Positions 1 through 7,654 of a stretch of DNA of 46,903 nucleotides are shown piece by piece (within the stretch, counting starts at the first letter, position 1; each line of letters starts with the position of its first letter). The position numbers and the translations under genes are program-made. Where the stretch lies: NCBI GenBank assembly GCA_022562935.1, contig JADFOI010000010.1:1-46903 (forward strand), written 5' to 3'. This DNA is from Acidobacteriota bacterium (GTDB taxonomy: Bacteria > Acidobacteriota > UBA6911 > RPQK01 > JADFOI01). The notes under the pieces were generated by a model. It did no database searches. It was not told where the DNA came from and saw only the letters and a list, made by a program, of their open reading frames with translations.

Positions 1-142
1 GATCAGTGATGAACACCTCGACGCATGCCTGACAACAGAAGCTGTACTGTTCACCTTCATGGCTGTAAAAGGTCGTCTCATCCTTGCTGATCCCCAGCCT
101 TACCAGGGAACAGCCACAGGTATGGCAGATAAGTGTTTGCAT
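1..142 (-). CDS. Cys-rich small metal-binding protein (YHS/TRASH-like), cut by window edge
   Basis: Translation from the ATG at 142 runs open to base 1, giving 47 residues, so the C-terminus lies outside the window. The sequence has a CHTCGC cluster at residues 6-11 and a CCQAC cluster near residue 37, followed by a VFITD stretch. This resembles YHS/TRASH-type treble-clef metal-binding modules, where a second Cys pair precedes an FxxDP-like end. AGGAG lies 7 nt before the ATG. It is the last visible gene of the leftward mercury operon, 68 bp after the reductase, so a role in handling Hg or another soft metal is inferred. The exact family is uncertain, and no function beyond metal binding is claimed. 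Confidence 0.6.
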   Translation of the reverse strand, partial: MQTLICHTCGCSLVRLGISKDETTFYSHEGEQYSFCCQACVEVFITD

Positions 143-210
143 TTTCTAATCTCCTTCTATGGGTCTCCTAAATAGTTTCTGATGTCATTCCAGAACCTCT
201 CAAGTCTCCT

Positions 211-1563
211 CTAGACCATGTAACTTATGTCGGAGGCATAGGTCGGATATCCAAAGATCATCCCTTTGATGTCTTTGGACTGCAGACCTCCGGCCATGGC
301 CATCGTCAATAGATTGATGAGCTCCTCTGCGTTGGGACCCAGTATATGGGCTCCCAGGATCCGTCCGTTTCCTTCCTCAACCAGCACCTTATAGGCAGAG
401 TATTCCTCACCGATCCGGGCCGAGGAGTACCATGAGCCAGTCCTTTCAAAGTGGGTCTCAAAATTCAGTCCCTGCTCCTGGGCCTCCGATTCCTGAAGGC
501 CTACAGAGGCCAGGGGAGGAACGGTGAAGACCAGGCTGGGAATGGGGGGATAGGACGCCTGACGTTGGTTGCCGTTGAGTAGATTAGCCGCCACGATGCC
601 CCCCTCGTGGCCGCCCACCGGAGTCAGCGGCGGACCATCGGTTGCGGCACAATCTCCCGCCGAATATACGGCAGGGTTTGAAACGCTCTGCAAGAATTCG
701 TTCACTTTCACGCCTCGCTTGTCGTGCTCAATGCCGGCCTCTGTCAGGCCGAGATCATCGATGTCTGGAACTCGGCCGGCGCCATGCACCACCAGGTCAG
801 CCTCGAAGGACCGGTTGCCATCCGAGGTGGAGGTCTGGACGGTGAGTCGTTTTCCGGACCTCTCAACCTCACAAACTTTGGCTTCAAGTTGTACATCGAC
901 GCCGAGTTTGCGCGTCCTCTCAACCAACATGCCGACTAAGTCGGGGTCAAAGCCCTTTAGCGGTTGCGCACCACGGTGAAGCAAGGTGACTTGTGCTCCG
1001 GCCCGCGCGGAGATGTGAGCGAACTCAAAAGAAATGTAACCCCCTCCTACGAATACGATCCTGGAAGGCAGCTTTTCGAGTTCAAGAAATTCGGTGCTGG
1101 TGATGACGTGCTCCTGACCCGGGATCTTGAGCTCTGCGGGTTTCGCTCCTGTAGCAATGTGGACATACTTGCTCTCCAGGATGTCGCTGCCTACTTGAAT
1201 CGCTGTTGGACCTGTGAAGCGAGCCTGGCCGTGGAACATCTCGATGCCGGCCTGGGCAAACCATTTCTCATTACTTTTGGGAACGGGATCGGTAAAGGTG
1301 CGCTTGAAGCGCATCAGTTCTGGCCAATTGATCTTGATTCGGCCGGTCTGGATGCCCTTGCCCTGCAAACGGTTCACCCAATCCAGCGCCTCCGTGGCAC
1401 CGACAAGCACTTTCTTGGGGTCACATCCGCGCAGCGCACAGGTTCCGCCATAGGGGCGAGAGTCGATGATGGCTAGGCTCCAGCCTGAATCTCGGCAGCG
1501 GCTGGCTACCCCAGCCGCTGCCGATCCCGTACCGATCACGGTGAGATCAAAACTCTTTGGCAT
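211..1563 (-). CDS. FAD-dependent pyridine nucleotide-disulfide oxidoreductase (MerA/GR-like)
   Basis: This is a 450-residue flavoprotein of the glutathione reductase / dihydrolipoamide dehydrogenase / MerA superfamily. It shows an N-terminal FAD motif (VIGTGSAAAG, residues 9-18), the redox disulfide C42-ALRG-C47 followed by DPKK, a central NAD(P) motif (FVGGGYISFE), the second FAD motif ending YSAGDCA, and a C-terminal dimerisation domain. Its place in the mer operon suggests Hg(II) reduction or thiol recycling. Against true MerA: it lacks the N-terminal HMA domain, the C-terminal vicinal Cys pair that delivers Hg(II), and the usual GTCVNVGCVPSK form of the active site. The HPT of the family's C-terminus is YPT here. 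The ATG at 1563 is chosen because GAGGA lies 7 nt upstream. A TTG at 1596, overlapping the merC stop, is an alternative adding 11 residues. Confidence 0.85.
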   Translation of the reverse strand: MPKSFDLTVIGTGSAAAGVASRCRDSGWSLAIIDSRPYGGTCALRGCDPKKVLVGATEALDWVNRLQGKGIQTGRIKINWPELMRFKRTFTDPVPKSNEKWFAQAGIEMFHGQARFTGPTAIQVGSDILESKYVHIATGAKPAELKIPGQEHVITSTEFLELEKLPSRIVFVGGGYISFEFAHISARAGAQVTLLHRGAQPLKGFDPDLVGMLVERTRKLGVDVQLEAKVCEVERSGKRLTVQTSTSDGNRSFEADLVVHGAGRVPDIDDLGLTEAGIEHDKRGVKVNEFLQSVSNPAVYSAGDCAATDGPPLTPVGGHEGGIVAANLLNGNQRQASYPPIPSLVFTVPPLASVGLQESEAQEQGLNFETHFERTGSWYSSARIGEEYSAYKVLVEEGNGRILGAHILGPNAEELINLLTMAMAGGLQSKDIKGMIFGYPTYASDISYMV

Positions 1564-1592
1564 GAGGGTTTCCTCGGTTGTGTGAGTTTGAA

Positions 1593-1937
1593 TCAAACCT
1601 GTCTTGCGGGTTTAACAGCAACTGTATTCCAGATTGTTGCAACTAAAAGCAGTGCAAGCAGGAAAGAGGAGAAGTAAGCACTTACAAAAAAAGAGGGAAT
1701 CAATAATACCGCTGAGAAAATACCGAGAAAAAAGGGTAGCTGTAGTCCATGCCGCTTCCACCCTGTATGCAGGCCCCAAAGCGTGATCAGCAAGAAAATA
1801 AGGACCAGGGGTAGGAGTATAAGATCGTTGATGATAAAGCTCAGGCCTATGGCGGTCAGTGGAGCAATAACGATGGAGACGCCAAGACAGCACAAGGAAG
1901 ACAACAGTGTTCCTAAGAAACCCAGTTTATCCCTCAT
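1593..1937 (-). CDS. merC: MerC-family mercury transport membrane protein
   Basis: This 114-residue membrane protein has four predicted hydrophobic segments (about 5-32, 37-58, 66-84, 87-105). A Cys-Cys pair at residues 16-17 lies in the first helix, in the context LLSSLCCLGVSIVIAPLTAIGL, typical of MerC, where paired cysteines pass Hg(II) across the inner membrane. The conserved stretch INDLILLPLVLIF followed by GLHTGWKRHG also fits MerC. Its ATG overlaps the stop of the upstream Fe-S gene (ATGA), so the two are translationally coupled. The operon thus carries two potential Hg(II) importers, MerT and MerC. Confidence 0.8.
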   Translation of the reverse strand: MRDKLGFLGTLLSSLCCLGVSIVIAPLTAIGLSFIINDLILLPLVLIFLLITLWGLHTGWKRHGLQLPFFLGIFSAVLLIPSFFVSAYFSSFLLALLLVATIWNTVAVKPARQV

Positions 1938-2407
1938 GGTTCTTGTGTTATCTGCGATTTCTCACGAGTTTCCTGAATAGCCCGTTTCACACCCCCGAGG
2001 CAGCATTTTCCTGTGGGATTTCGCACCTCGCAGGCGCAATTTCCGGCTTTAATTTCTGCGCTAATACGCTCAAAGATCGTTGTATCTCCACTTGCTTTCA
2101 ACTCGTCTTCTATGTCTTGGCGGCTGTAGAGAAAACAGTAACAGACCAGATCGTTTTGGCTTGGACTTCCCTTGAAACTGGGGATCACACGCACATCACG
2201 GGTACCCAGGAGGGTTCCGTCCTCGCCGAAGTACACGACATCGCAATCCGAATCCTCGCACAACCAGAAATATTGCCGTGGCGGGACACATCTCGCAGCT
2301 AAGGCCGCAACGGTTGACCACTCTACGGGTTTACTGCGAAAGTCGCTGACCGGACAGGATCGTGTAGCGGGTGGTCTATGCGAAGTAGAGCAGCACGATT
2401 CACTCAT
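1934..2407 (-). CDS. CopZ-like zinc / [2Fe-2S] protein in the mer operon
   Basis: This 157-residue soluble protein has an N-terminal Cys-rich start (ESCCSTS), a central CEDSDCDVVYFGEDG block, and a C-terminal BFD-like block VCYCF ... IKAGNCACEVRNPTGKCCLG. This matches the N-terminal Zn plus [2Fe-2S] module known from Archaeoglobus CopZ and from stand-alone proteins in mer and cop operons, where it is thought to donate electrons or hold metal. There is no HMA domain in this chain, but the neighbouring merP supplies one in trans. Both ends overlap neighbours by ATGA, which argues for a tightly coupled merP-FeS-merC unit. The family assignment is confident and the biochemical role in mercury handling is inferred. 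Confidence 0.8.
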   Translation of the reverse strand: MSESCCSTSHRPPATRSCPVSDFRSKPVEWSTVAALAARCVPPRQYFWLCEDSDCDVVYFGEDGTLLGTRDVRVIPSFKGSPSQNDLVCYCFLYSRQDIEDELKASGDTTIFERISAEIKAGNCACEVRNPTGKCCLGGVKRAIQETREKSQITQEP

Positions 2408-2751
2408 TGAGTTAGCCCTTCCTCACTTTGCAGTTCGGCCTTGAAGCCAACTTTATCAATCGCGGCCTTGATTTCCTCCAGACTTACTGTAGAGGGTTCA
2501 TACACTACGACGGCTTTGCCCTCTTTGTAGGAAGCCTCGACTTGGTGAATCCCGTCCAACTTTCTTACCGCTAGTTTCACGGCGGCAGCACATCCACTTC
2601 AGGTCATTCCAGTCACGTAAAATACGGCCTTTTCCTGATCCCCCACAGCCTCAAGTGTCATTTCCGAGGGTGCAGTCCACAAGTCCGAAGCGGCCCAAAT
2701 ACCCAGGGCAAGAGCGCCCAGTCCAACAGCCGTAAAAATTACTCTAAACAT
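2404..2751 (-). CDS. merP: MerP-like periplasmic mercury-binding protein, predicted selenoprotein (Sec51)
   Basis: The gene is hidden from standard ORF calling by an in-frame TGA at 2601-2599. From the ATG at 2751 (GGAG 7 nt upstream) it encodes 115 residues. A signal or anchor helix covers about 3-22, followed by an HMA domain with the metal loop GMT-U51-SG-C54 and the normal HMA end AAIDKVGFKAEL. The TGA sits exactly at the first Cys of GMTCxxC. The frame then stays open for 64 more codons with family-like sequence and ends in an ATGA overlap with the next gene. A hairpin with a G in its loop starts 11 nt after the TGA. These points together favour selenocysteine insertion over a dead gene. 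A selenol should bind Hg(II) very tightly (known chemistry). The Sec biosynthesis genes would have to be elsewhere in the genome. Confidence 0.85.
2566..2587 (-). promoter_or_regulatory. bSECIS-like hairpin of merP
   Basis: Counting from the base after the TGA, nt 12-17 (TGCCGC) pair with GCGGTA across a 10-nt loop, CGTGAAACTA, giving a six-pair stem with one G-U. The apical loop starts 18 nt after the TGA and has a G at its second position. Both fit the usual bacterial SECIS rules (loop roughly 16-37 nt downstream, G in the first two loop bases). The element lies inside the coding sequence, as is normal in bacteria. Confidence 0.6.
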
Positions 2752-2776
2752 TGGGAATCTCCATTCACTTCCTTTG

Positions 2777-3124
2777 TTAGATGATCCACCCCATGTAATA
2801 GGGAAAGGCCGCTACCACGACAGCCAGGATTGCCGCAATCCATACAATCATACGGTGTCGGGGCTGACCTTCGGGTACTGCACAGCTTTGTCCTGGCTCA
2901 CAGTCCTGCCTGTTTGGTTTATAAACTTGATAAAACGCGACTCCTAAGAGAAGCAGTGTCAATCCAAGGAAGAAGGGACGGATCGGCTCCAATTGTGCCC
3001 CTAGTGCAGCGGAACCCACTCCCAGTAGGACCACGGCAACTGGCACGATACAACACAACGAGGCGCCAACCGCAGCCACAACGGTGCCAACGCCAAGCCA
3101 AACCTTATTATTGATTGTTTCCAT
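2777..3124 (-). CDS. merT: MerT mercuric ion inner-membrane transporter
   Basis: This 115-residue protein has three hydrophobic segments (about 9-42, 49-67, 91-112). A Cys-Cys pair lies in the first helix (GASLCCIVPVAVVLLGVGSA), followed by a loop with a second Cys pair (DCEPGQSC). This is the MerT pattern: the outer pair receives Hg(II) from MerP and the inner loop pair passes it to the reductase. AAGGGG precedes the ATG. The merP gene follows after 25 bp, in the canonical merTP order. Both pairs are ordinary cysteines here, unlike merP. Confidence 0.9.
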   Translation of the reverse strand: METINNKVWLGVGTVVAAVGASLCCIVPVAVVLLGVGSAALGAQLEPIRPFFLGLTLLLLGVAFYQVYKPNRQDCEPGQSCAVPEGQPRHRMIVWIAAILAVVVAAFPYYMGWII

Positions 3125-3227
3125 GGACGTACCCCTTGAAAAGGTCTTTCGTTACAGTGGAAAAAACGGTACAAACCAAAGGGCCTGAGGCCTCACAGCT
3201 CTTTTTTCTCCGAATTGAAGTAAGAGT

Positions 3228-3545
3228 TTAAGATTGCTTCAGGAGCGTCGACAAAACCTTCGTGATCTTCTCCAACCGGTCATCTGCATCTCCGGTCATA
3301 CAAGTGTTCACACAGGCCTTTAACTCGTGGTCCAGGAGGACCGCTGAAAACTTGTTGATGGCAGCCTTCACAGCGGCAACCTGCAGAAGAATTTCATCGG
3401 CACAGCGATGCTGGTCCACCATACCTCGAATAAACCGTATGTGCCCCTCTAGCCTAGCTAGTCGGTTCATCAGAGCTCTCTTTGCGTCATCATCGAGATA
3501 GTCATCAACTGCCTCTGCTACCTTCTCTTTGGGTCTTCCAGCCAC
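3228..3545 (-). CDS. CsoR/RcnR-family metal-sensing repressor of the mer operon
   Basis: This 105-residue all-helical DUF156 protein has the family core MNRLARLEGHIRFIRGMV and the candidate ligand residues C48 (HRCADEIL), H73 and C78/C82 (DHELKACVNTC). CsoR-family tetramers bind GC-rich palindromes and release DNA when loaded with metal. The His-to-Cys spacing here seems one residue longer than the H-x3-C I recall for copper CsoR, so the inducing ion may differ. Hg(II) is the natural guess from context. The start is a GTG at 3545, chosen for the strong AAGGAGGT 5 nt upstream. It is the first gene of the leftward operon, so it is probably autoregulated through the operator at 3580-3596. It takes the place normally held by MerR. 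Confidence 0.9.
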   Translation of the reverse strand: MAGRPKEKVAEAVDDYLDDDAKRALMNRLARLEGHIRFIRGMVDQHRCADEILLQVAAVKAAINKFSAVLLDHELKACVNTCMTGDADDRLEKITKVLSTLLKQS

Positions 3546-3574
3546 TTGGTACCTCCTTCACTAGACACCGAGAT

Positions 3575-3603
3575 ATTATATCCCCCCAGGGGGGATCTTT
3601 CAA
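3575..3603 (-). promoter_or_regulatory. mer operon promoter with CsoR-type operator in the spacer
   Basis: Read leftward, a -35 TTGAAA (3603-3598) and a perfect -10 TATAAT (3580-3575) are separated by exactly 17 bp. The spacer, together with the first base of the -10, is the palindrome ATCCCCCC-A-GGGGGGAT (3580-3596). That is the GC-rich twofold form used by CsoR-family repressors. A repressor bound here would block RNA polymerase directly. Confidence 0.85.
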
Positions 3604-3903
3604 CGGATCGGCATCGGGGTGTCCGGCTGTGTCACCAGGTGATCTTGGCCTCTCCCATTGCGACCTTTGAATGCACAGTGAACGGCGCCCAAGGTGATCC
3701 CGTTGGGGTGGCAGATCCACCACGGTATGGCAAACGCAGGAAGACGCACAGTGGAAAGTTGTCTCGGACCCTTCCATTTAAACAGTCCGGCTCCCATGGG
3801 CGAGGGCTAATTCAAGAGTGAAGGGTGAGTCTTGTCGATGGTGAATGCTATAAAATGAGGTCAGTCAGAGTCAGAGATCGAACTCACAGATCACCATCTG
3901 CGC
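3604..3903. other. Intergenic region, no gene recognised
   Basis: About 300 bp lie between the mer promoter and the end of the SYLF gene. Short frames exist on both strands but none has a convincing start site or recognisable family. I see no tRNA or clear terminator. Confidence 0.5.
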
Positions 3904-4605
3904 TTACTGGGAGAGGTTTTCGGGTGATTTCTCTCGCAGCAGGTCAACCAGTGACTTACCCGCCGAAGGAACAGAGACTTTTTGCTCCAGCACAATCTCC
4001 CGAGCGGAAATTTTCCGGCCGTAGAGATCTTCGTTGGCCCCATTGTCCTGGCGGAGAGTCGAGCCTTTCAGGGAAACCCCGGCAAAGAGCCCTTTGGAAC
4101 GTGAGTAGCTCAGAAATTCAGCCCCCATATAGGCATCGGTGGCTGCTTCGCTGGCACGGCCTTTGGGACCGGCTGCGACTATGGCGTCCGCACCGAGCTT
4201 GACCTTGCTGCTGAGCAGGGAATCGGCACCCTTCTCATTCATGACCAGCAGCACGAAATCTGTGGCTGAACCTCCCAGTTGAAAGCCGATGCTGGCCCCC
4301 TCGAGACGGTACATCGCAGGTGGGCCCCAGGGTCCCTTGAAGTCCTCTCCCGAACGACACACCATCGCCCCTTTGCCATAGCTGCCCCCGAAACCCAGGG
4401 CGAATTTTTTGACCGAGGGGAAGACGACGAGACATTCCGCCTTATCCAATAGGTTCTGAGGGAGACCATCGGGAATGTTCAAGATCTCCTTCACCACATT
4501 GGTGCAGTTGTCGAGGCGCTCCTCTTGGTCTTTGATGTCGGCAGAGACAGGCGATATTGCCAGTACCGTACTTAGAGCAAAGAGTGAAAGATGTAAGAAT
4601 TTCAT
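3904..4605 (-). CDS. Secreted SYLF-domain (Ysc84-type) lipid-binding protein
   Basis: This 233-residue protein has a clear Sec signal peptide (about 1-22, cleavage near VSADIK) followed by a full SYLF domain. The latter shows AECLVVFPSVKKFALGFGGSYGKGAMVCR, the SIGFQLGGSATDFVLLVMN core, the LGADAIVAAGPKGR block and the YSRSKGLFAGVSLKGSTL block. SYLF proteins bind phosphoinositides in eukaryotes; bacterial secreted members are common but poorly understood. The region GEDFKGPWGPPAMYRLEG is a typical insertion. A second SYLF protein lies at 19531-20205. The gene is transcribed away from the CDGSH gene, and a short palindrome lies between them (GTGAATG-A-CATTCAC, 4679-4693). Confidence 0.9.
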   Translation of the reverse strand: MKFLHLSLFALSTVLAISPVSADIKDQEERLDNCTNVVKEILNIPDGLPQNLLDKAECLVVFPSVKKFALGFGGSYGKGAMVCRSGEDFKGPWGPPAMYRLEGASIGFQLGGSATDFVLLVMNEKGADSLLSSKVKLGADAIVAAGPKGRASEAATDAYMGAEFLSYSRSKGLFAGVSLKGSTLRQDNGANEDLYGRKISAREIVLEQKVSVPSAGKSLVDLLREKSPENLSQ

Positions 4606-4768
4606 AGCAGCCTAAGAGTCTTTTATGGCAGCAGGTTTGTCAACCCCTTAAGAAGTGGTGAAGGGTGATTTGTGACGGGTGAATGACATTCACGAATCAC
4701 GGGTCACAATTGAGATCATATCGGATAGAATGGAGAGTGCTCCGTTTCAAGAGCCAGGAGGTCGTACT

Positions 4769-5404
4769 ATGAGCTCAACCAAGCCAAGCATCACCCTTTC
4801 TCCCAACGGGCCCTACATGGTGAAGGATTTGCAGACCCTTCAAAACTCCAAGGGCGAACAGCTCGAGATTCAACCAACTTTTGCCCTTTGCCGTTGCGGG
4901 GGCTCGAAGAAGAAGCCCTTCTGTGATGGAACTCATGCCAAGATTGGCTTCTCCGACAAAAAGGAGGAAGGACGGACTGAGGACAGGAGGCACGATTACA
5001 CGGGTAAGGCCATCACCATACACGACAACCGCGGAATCTGCTCCCACGCCGGCCTGTGCAGCGACGGCCTGTCCGCGGTCTTTCAGCTGGAGCACGAGCC
5101 CTGGATTGACCCGGATGCAGCCCAGGCCGAAGAGATTATCGCCATCGTCAAGAGCTGTCCTTCGGGGGCGCTCAGCTATTCCGTCGACGGTGAAGAGCAA
5201 CGAGACCAGGCTCGCGAGCCTGTAGTTAGAGTATCCAAAAACGGTCCTTACCTGGTAACCGGTGGCCTTGAGTTGGTTGATGTGGGTAGGGGTGAAGGGG
5301 CCTCCACGGCACACTTTACGCTGTGTCGCTGCGGAGCCTCAAAAAACAAACCATTTTGCGATGGAAGTCACTGGTCCATCCGGTTCGAGGATGAGAAAAA
5401 CTAG
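4769..5404 (+). CDS. CDGSH / 4Fe-4S mono-cluster / CDGSH iron-sulfur protein
   Basis: This 211-residue soluble protein has three Fe-S modules. CDGSH domain 1 has C41-x-C43, C52 and H56 (CRCGGSKKKPFCDGTH). The middle Fer4_19-like domain has C91, C97 and C130 with the typical WIDPDAAQAEEI and CPSGAL. CDGSH domain 2 has C186-x-C188, C197 and H201. CDGSH domains hold redox-active, acid-labile [2Fe-2S] clusters with 3Cys-1His ligation, and all ligands are present in both. Function in bacteria is not settled; electron transfer or cluster storage is likely. The ATG at 4769 is chosen for the ideal AGGAGGT 6 nt upstream; the upstream in-frame ATG at 4679 has no such site. Confidence 0.88.
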   Translation: MSSTKPSITLSPNGPYMVKDLQTLQNSKGEQLEIQPTFALCRCGGSKKKPFCDGTHAKIGFSDKKEEGRTEDRRHDYTGKAITIHDNRGICSHAGLCSDGLSAVFQLEHEPWIDPDAAQAEEIIAIVKSCPSGALSYSVDGEEQRDQAREPVVRVSKNGPYLVTGGLELVDVGRGEGASTAHFTLCRCGASKNKPFCDGSHWSIRFEDEKN

Positions 5405-5406
5405 GG

Positions 5407-6516
5407 TTAAGGACTGCCGGCAATCTCGGATTCGGGGTAGCCGCTTACCCATTCGTACCATTCGGTGAAGTAGCCATCAGCAACGGCAAGATCGCGTTTT
5501 CCGCCTGTTTCATTCACGGCTTTGCCGAATTCATCCCAAAGACCACCTGAATCATCCCCGAGTCGGAAGGGATTATTGCCAACCTGCTGATAGGTTCTTT
5601 CTTCCTGATCTTGGTTTAAACGAAGGGCCACCACCCCAAACTCGCCAATTTTTTTGAGCAGGTAAGATTCGTCGGCGAATCGGTATCTGAACAGTTGATC
5701 TTGTTTCTCGAGAAGATCCAGGGGGAAGGCGATCGATTTGTCCCCCTTCAGGTTGGTCACACCAAAAACCAAAGCGTTGCGCGCCAAACGAAGGTCATCC
5801 ATGTTGGCGACGTCAGCGAAACCCTGGGGGATGTATTCCGCTCCGATGAGGTTGTTTTCTCCTCGCCCATGTTCCCGCTCCTTGAATTTGGTGCTGGCGA
5901 ACACGACGTCGGTTTCCGGGAAGCGCTTCACCCAGTCTCCCCAGGGTTCGATAATCAGAGGAATTCGATCCATGCGAGCCGGATGCAGCTTTCCTTCAAG
6001 GGTCCGCCCTGTAAAAGGCGACCAGACGGTTTGGGTTGGATAGTCGTAAACGGTGAATGTTCCTCGTGCGATCCCATGAATCTGAAAACTGAGTGATTTA
6101 TCCTCAAACCCATCCACTACGGGACGAAAGGATGAGGCTCCACTGCAGATCTCGCAAAAAGCGAGCATGACGGGAGCACCATCGAGGGTGTCATTGACCA
6201 CGTGGTAGGCCACCAGAATCCATAGGGGATATGCTCTTGCCTTGCCGTTAACGGCCACACCTGCAATGAGATCCCCCGGCTTCATATGAGAAGCCATCGA
6301 CACAGGCACCACTCCAGGGTTATTCAGGGGAAGGTAAATATATCTTCTTCGGCCGTCCAGGGCCAGGGAACCACCCCGTGGTGGAAATTGAACTTCCAGA
6401 CTCTCTACCGAGAGCCTAGCGTCTGCACCTGACGCCGAAAACGGCGAATAGATCCCGACCGAAACTCCCAAGGCAAAAAGCACCAACAAAACGAAAGATT
6501 TTCCGAGAAACGACAT
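5407..6516 (-). CDS. DUF3179-domain secreted protein
   Basis: This 369-residue protein has an N-terminal signal peptide (about 1-30, ending near FSASGADA). The rest matches DUF3179: KARAYPLWILVAYHVVND, the Cys-containing VMLAFCEICSGASSF, and the downstream SFQIHGIARGTFTVYDYPTQTVWSPFTGRTLEG. DUF3179 proteins are common secreted or periplasmic proteins of unknown function. The CEIC pair is a visible possible redox or metal site. The gene converges on the CDGSH gene with a 2-bp gap between the stop codons. Confidence 0.85.
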   Translation of the reverse strand: MSFLGKSFVLLVLFALGVSVGIYSPFSASGADARLSVESLEVQFPPRGGSLALDGRRRYIYLPLNNPGVVPVSMASHMKPGDLIAGVAVNGKARAYPLWILVAYHVVNDTLDGAPVMLAFCEICSGASSFRPVVDGFEDKSLSFQIHGIARGTFTVYDYPTQTVWSPFTGRTLEGKLHPARMDRIPLIIEPWGDWVKRFPETDVVFASTKFKEREHGRGENNLIGAEYIPQGFADVANMDDLRLARNALVFGVTNLKGDKSIAFPLDLLEKQDQLFRYRFADESYLLKKIGEFGVVALRLNQDQEERTYQQVGNNPFRLGDDSGGLWDEFGKAVNETGGKRDLAVADGYFTEWYEWVSGYPESEIAGSP

Positions 6517-6773
6517 GTGAACCCCTCCATCCGGTAAGGGTTAGAATAGTGGAGTTCTCCTGAAATGACAATTCTGACTTTCTCAAGAGTGCAGAAAAAG
6601 AATAGGGGGCAGGGAAGGCTCGAAACCGTGAAAAAACTGACCCATCGTGAGCGAAAATTCACTTGGTATAGTAGGTAAAGTATAAGTTCATATAATATTG
6701 TTTAAATATCTTTAAAATAGGAGTATTGTTAAGATCATAGGAGATGCATAAAGGTCTGCTTGCCTCCTGAGCC

Positions 6774-7466
6774 CTAGGTCTTGGTTTCCCCCTCATACTC
6801 CTTGAGCTGATCGATTAATTTGAAGATAAAGTCCCGATCCCGTTGATCCAGGTCAAAGAGATCGATAGAAAGTTCAAGCCTCAGAGTCCCACCACTTTTT
6901 AGATGGACCTCCCTGGATTCGTCTCCCTGATTGGAAGCGGGCGACGGGGAAGGGGCGGCTTCCGGGGTCTTGTGATGGGCACCTCCCTTCTTTCGGGATG
7001 CCGACCTCCTTCTTCCGTGGGGCTTGATGTAGGGAGATACTGGGATTCCACCATCTTTGGCGGCGGCTAGAAAGAAGGCGATGCACCTGCGCACCGTCTC
7101 ACCTGAAGCCCCGGTCTGCTCAAAGATTTCCTGGGCCTGGTTGGAGGTAGCTGTCTCCAGGCCAAAACTCCGAGTAAAGGCAAAATCGTAGGAGCTTTGA
7201 ATCATCTCTCGCACCACTTGTTTTCTCTCAGCGCCTTCACTCTCCACCAACCTGGACAGCCTTTCGGTGGGATGGCCAGTGGCCTTCACCAGACCCAGGT
7301 AGTGAAGGGCCAGGAGGAGCTGAGACTGCACGGTTCCCGATTTGTGAGACATGACGCTCCGGTCAATCCTGGAGGGGACACCACGGCTGCGCAAATCGGT
7401 CAGGAAGTTACTGAACGTCCGATAGGAGATATAAGGAGGTATCTGCTCAGATTGTTTCCTGCCCAT
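6774..7466 (-). CDS. DUF5343-family protein
   Basis: This 230-residue soluble protein has an N-terminal domain (about 9-140) with the DUF5343 pattern: PPYISYRTFSNFLTDL, GVPSRIDRSVM, SGTVQSQLLLALHYLGLV and HPTERLSRLV. A basic, Ser/Pro-rich linker (about 145-180) follows. The C-terminal segment predicts a beta-strand pair and a helix (GTLRLELSIDLFDLDQRDRDFIFKLIDQLKEYE). No enzymatic motif is seen. The first half looks like winged-helix modules, and members of this family are scattered in bacteria without known function. The start is ATG at 7466. Confidence 0.75.
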   Translation of the reverse strand: MGRKQSEQIPPYISYRTFSNFLTDLRSRGVPSRIDRSVMSHKSGTVQSQLLLALHYLGLVKATGHPTERLSRLVESEGAERKQVVREMIQSSYDFAFTRSFGLETATSNQAQEIFEQTGASGETVRRCIAFFLAAAKDGGIPVSPYIKPHGRRRSASRKKGGAHHKTPEAAPSPSPASNQGDESREVHLKSGGTLRLELSIDLFDLDQRDRDFIFKLIDQLKEYEGETKT

Positions 7467-7584
7467 CCCTGGGTACCGTTGTCCTTAACTAGATGATCCG
7501 AAGCTTGCCGTGCACCCCTTTAGAGTAACCATGTATATCAGTTTTATCAAGGATAAATATCACTTTTTACCGATTTTATATCAA

Positions 7585-7623
7585 TGTCCGACATTTTTTG
7601 CTTTTACCTTGTGCTGTCGGACA
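7585..7623. promoter_or_regulatory. Inverted repeat TGTCCGACA - 21 nt - TGTCGGACA upstream of a small gene
   Basis: A perfect 9-bp inverted repeat (7585-7593 and 7615-7623) has its arms 30 bp apart, close to three helical turns. It sits just before the ribosome site of the 76-residue gene at 7655. It could be a paired operator or the stem of a leader RNA. No regulator is identifiable. Confidence 0.4.
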
Positions 7624-7654
7624 CGATAGAGGGCGTAGAAGGAGGATTTTGAAG

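Noticed and set aside
211-1563. Calling the reductase merA
   Set aside because: It lacks the HMA domain and the C-terminal Cys pair and has a different active-site sequence, so a broader name is used.
2599-2601. merP TGA as a simple nonsense mutation (pseudogene)
   Set aside because: The TGA lies precisely at a catalytic Cys codon, the frame continues to a coupled stop, and a bSECIS-like hairpin follows. Sec insertion is more likely, but genome-wide evidence is needed.
3505-3797. Frames over the mer promoter (90 and 65 residues)
   Set aside because: They run through the promoter and operator and have no ribosome site or recognised family.
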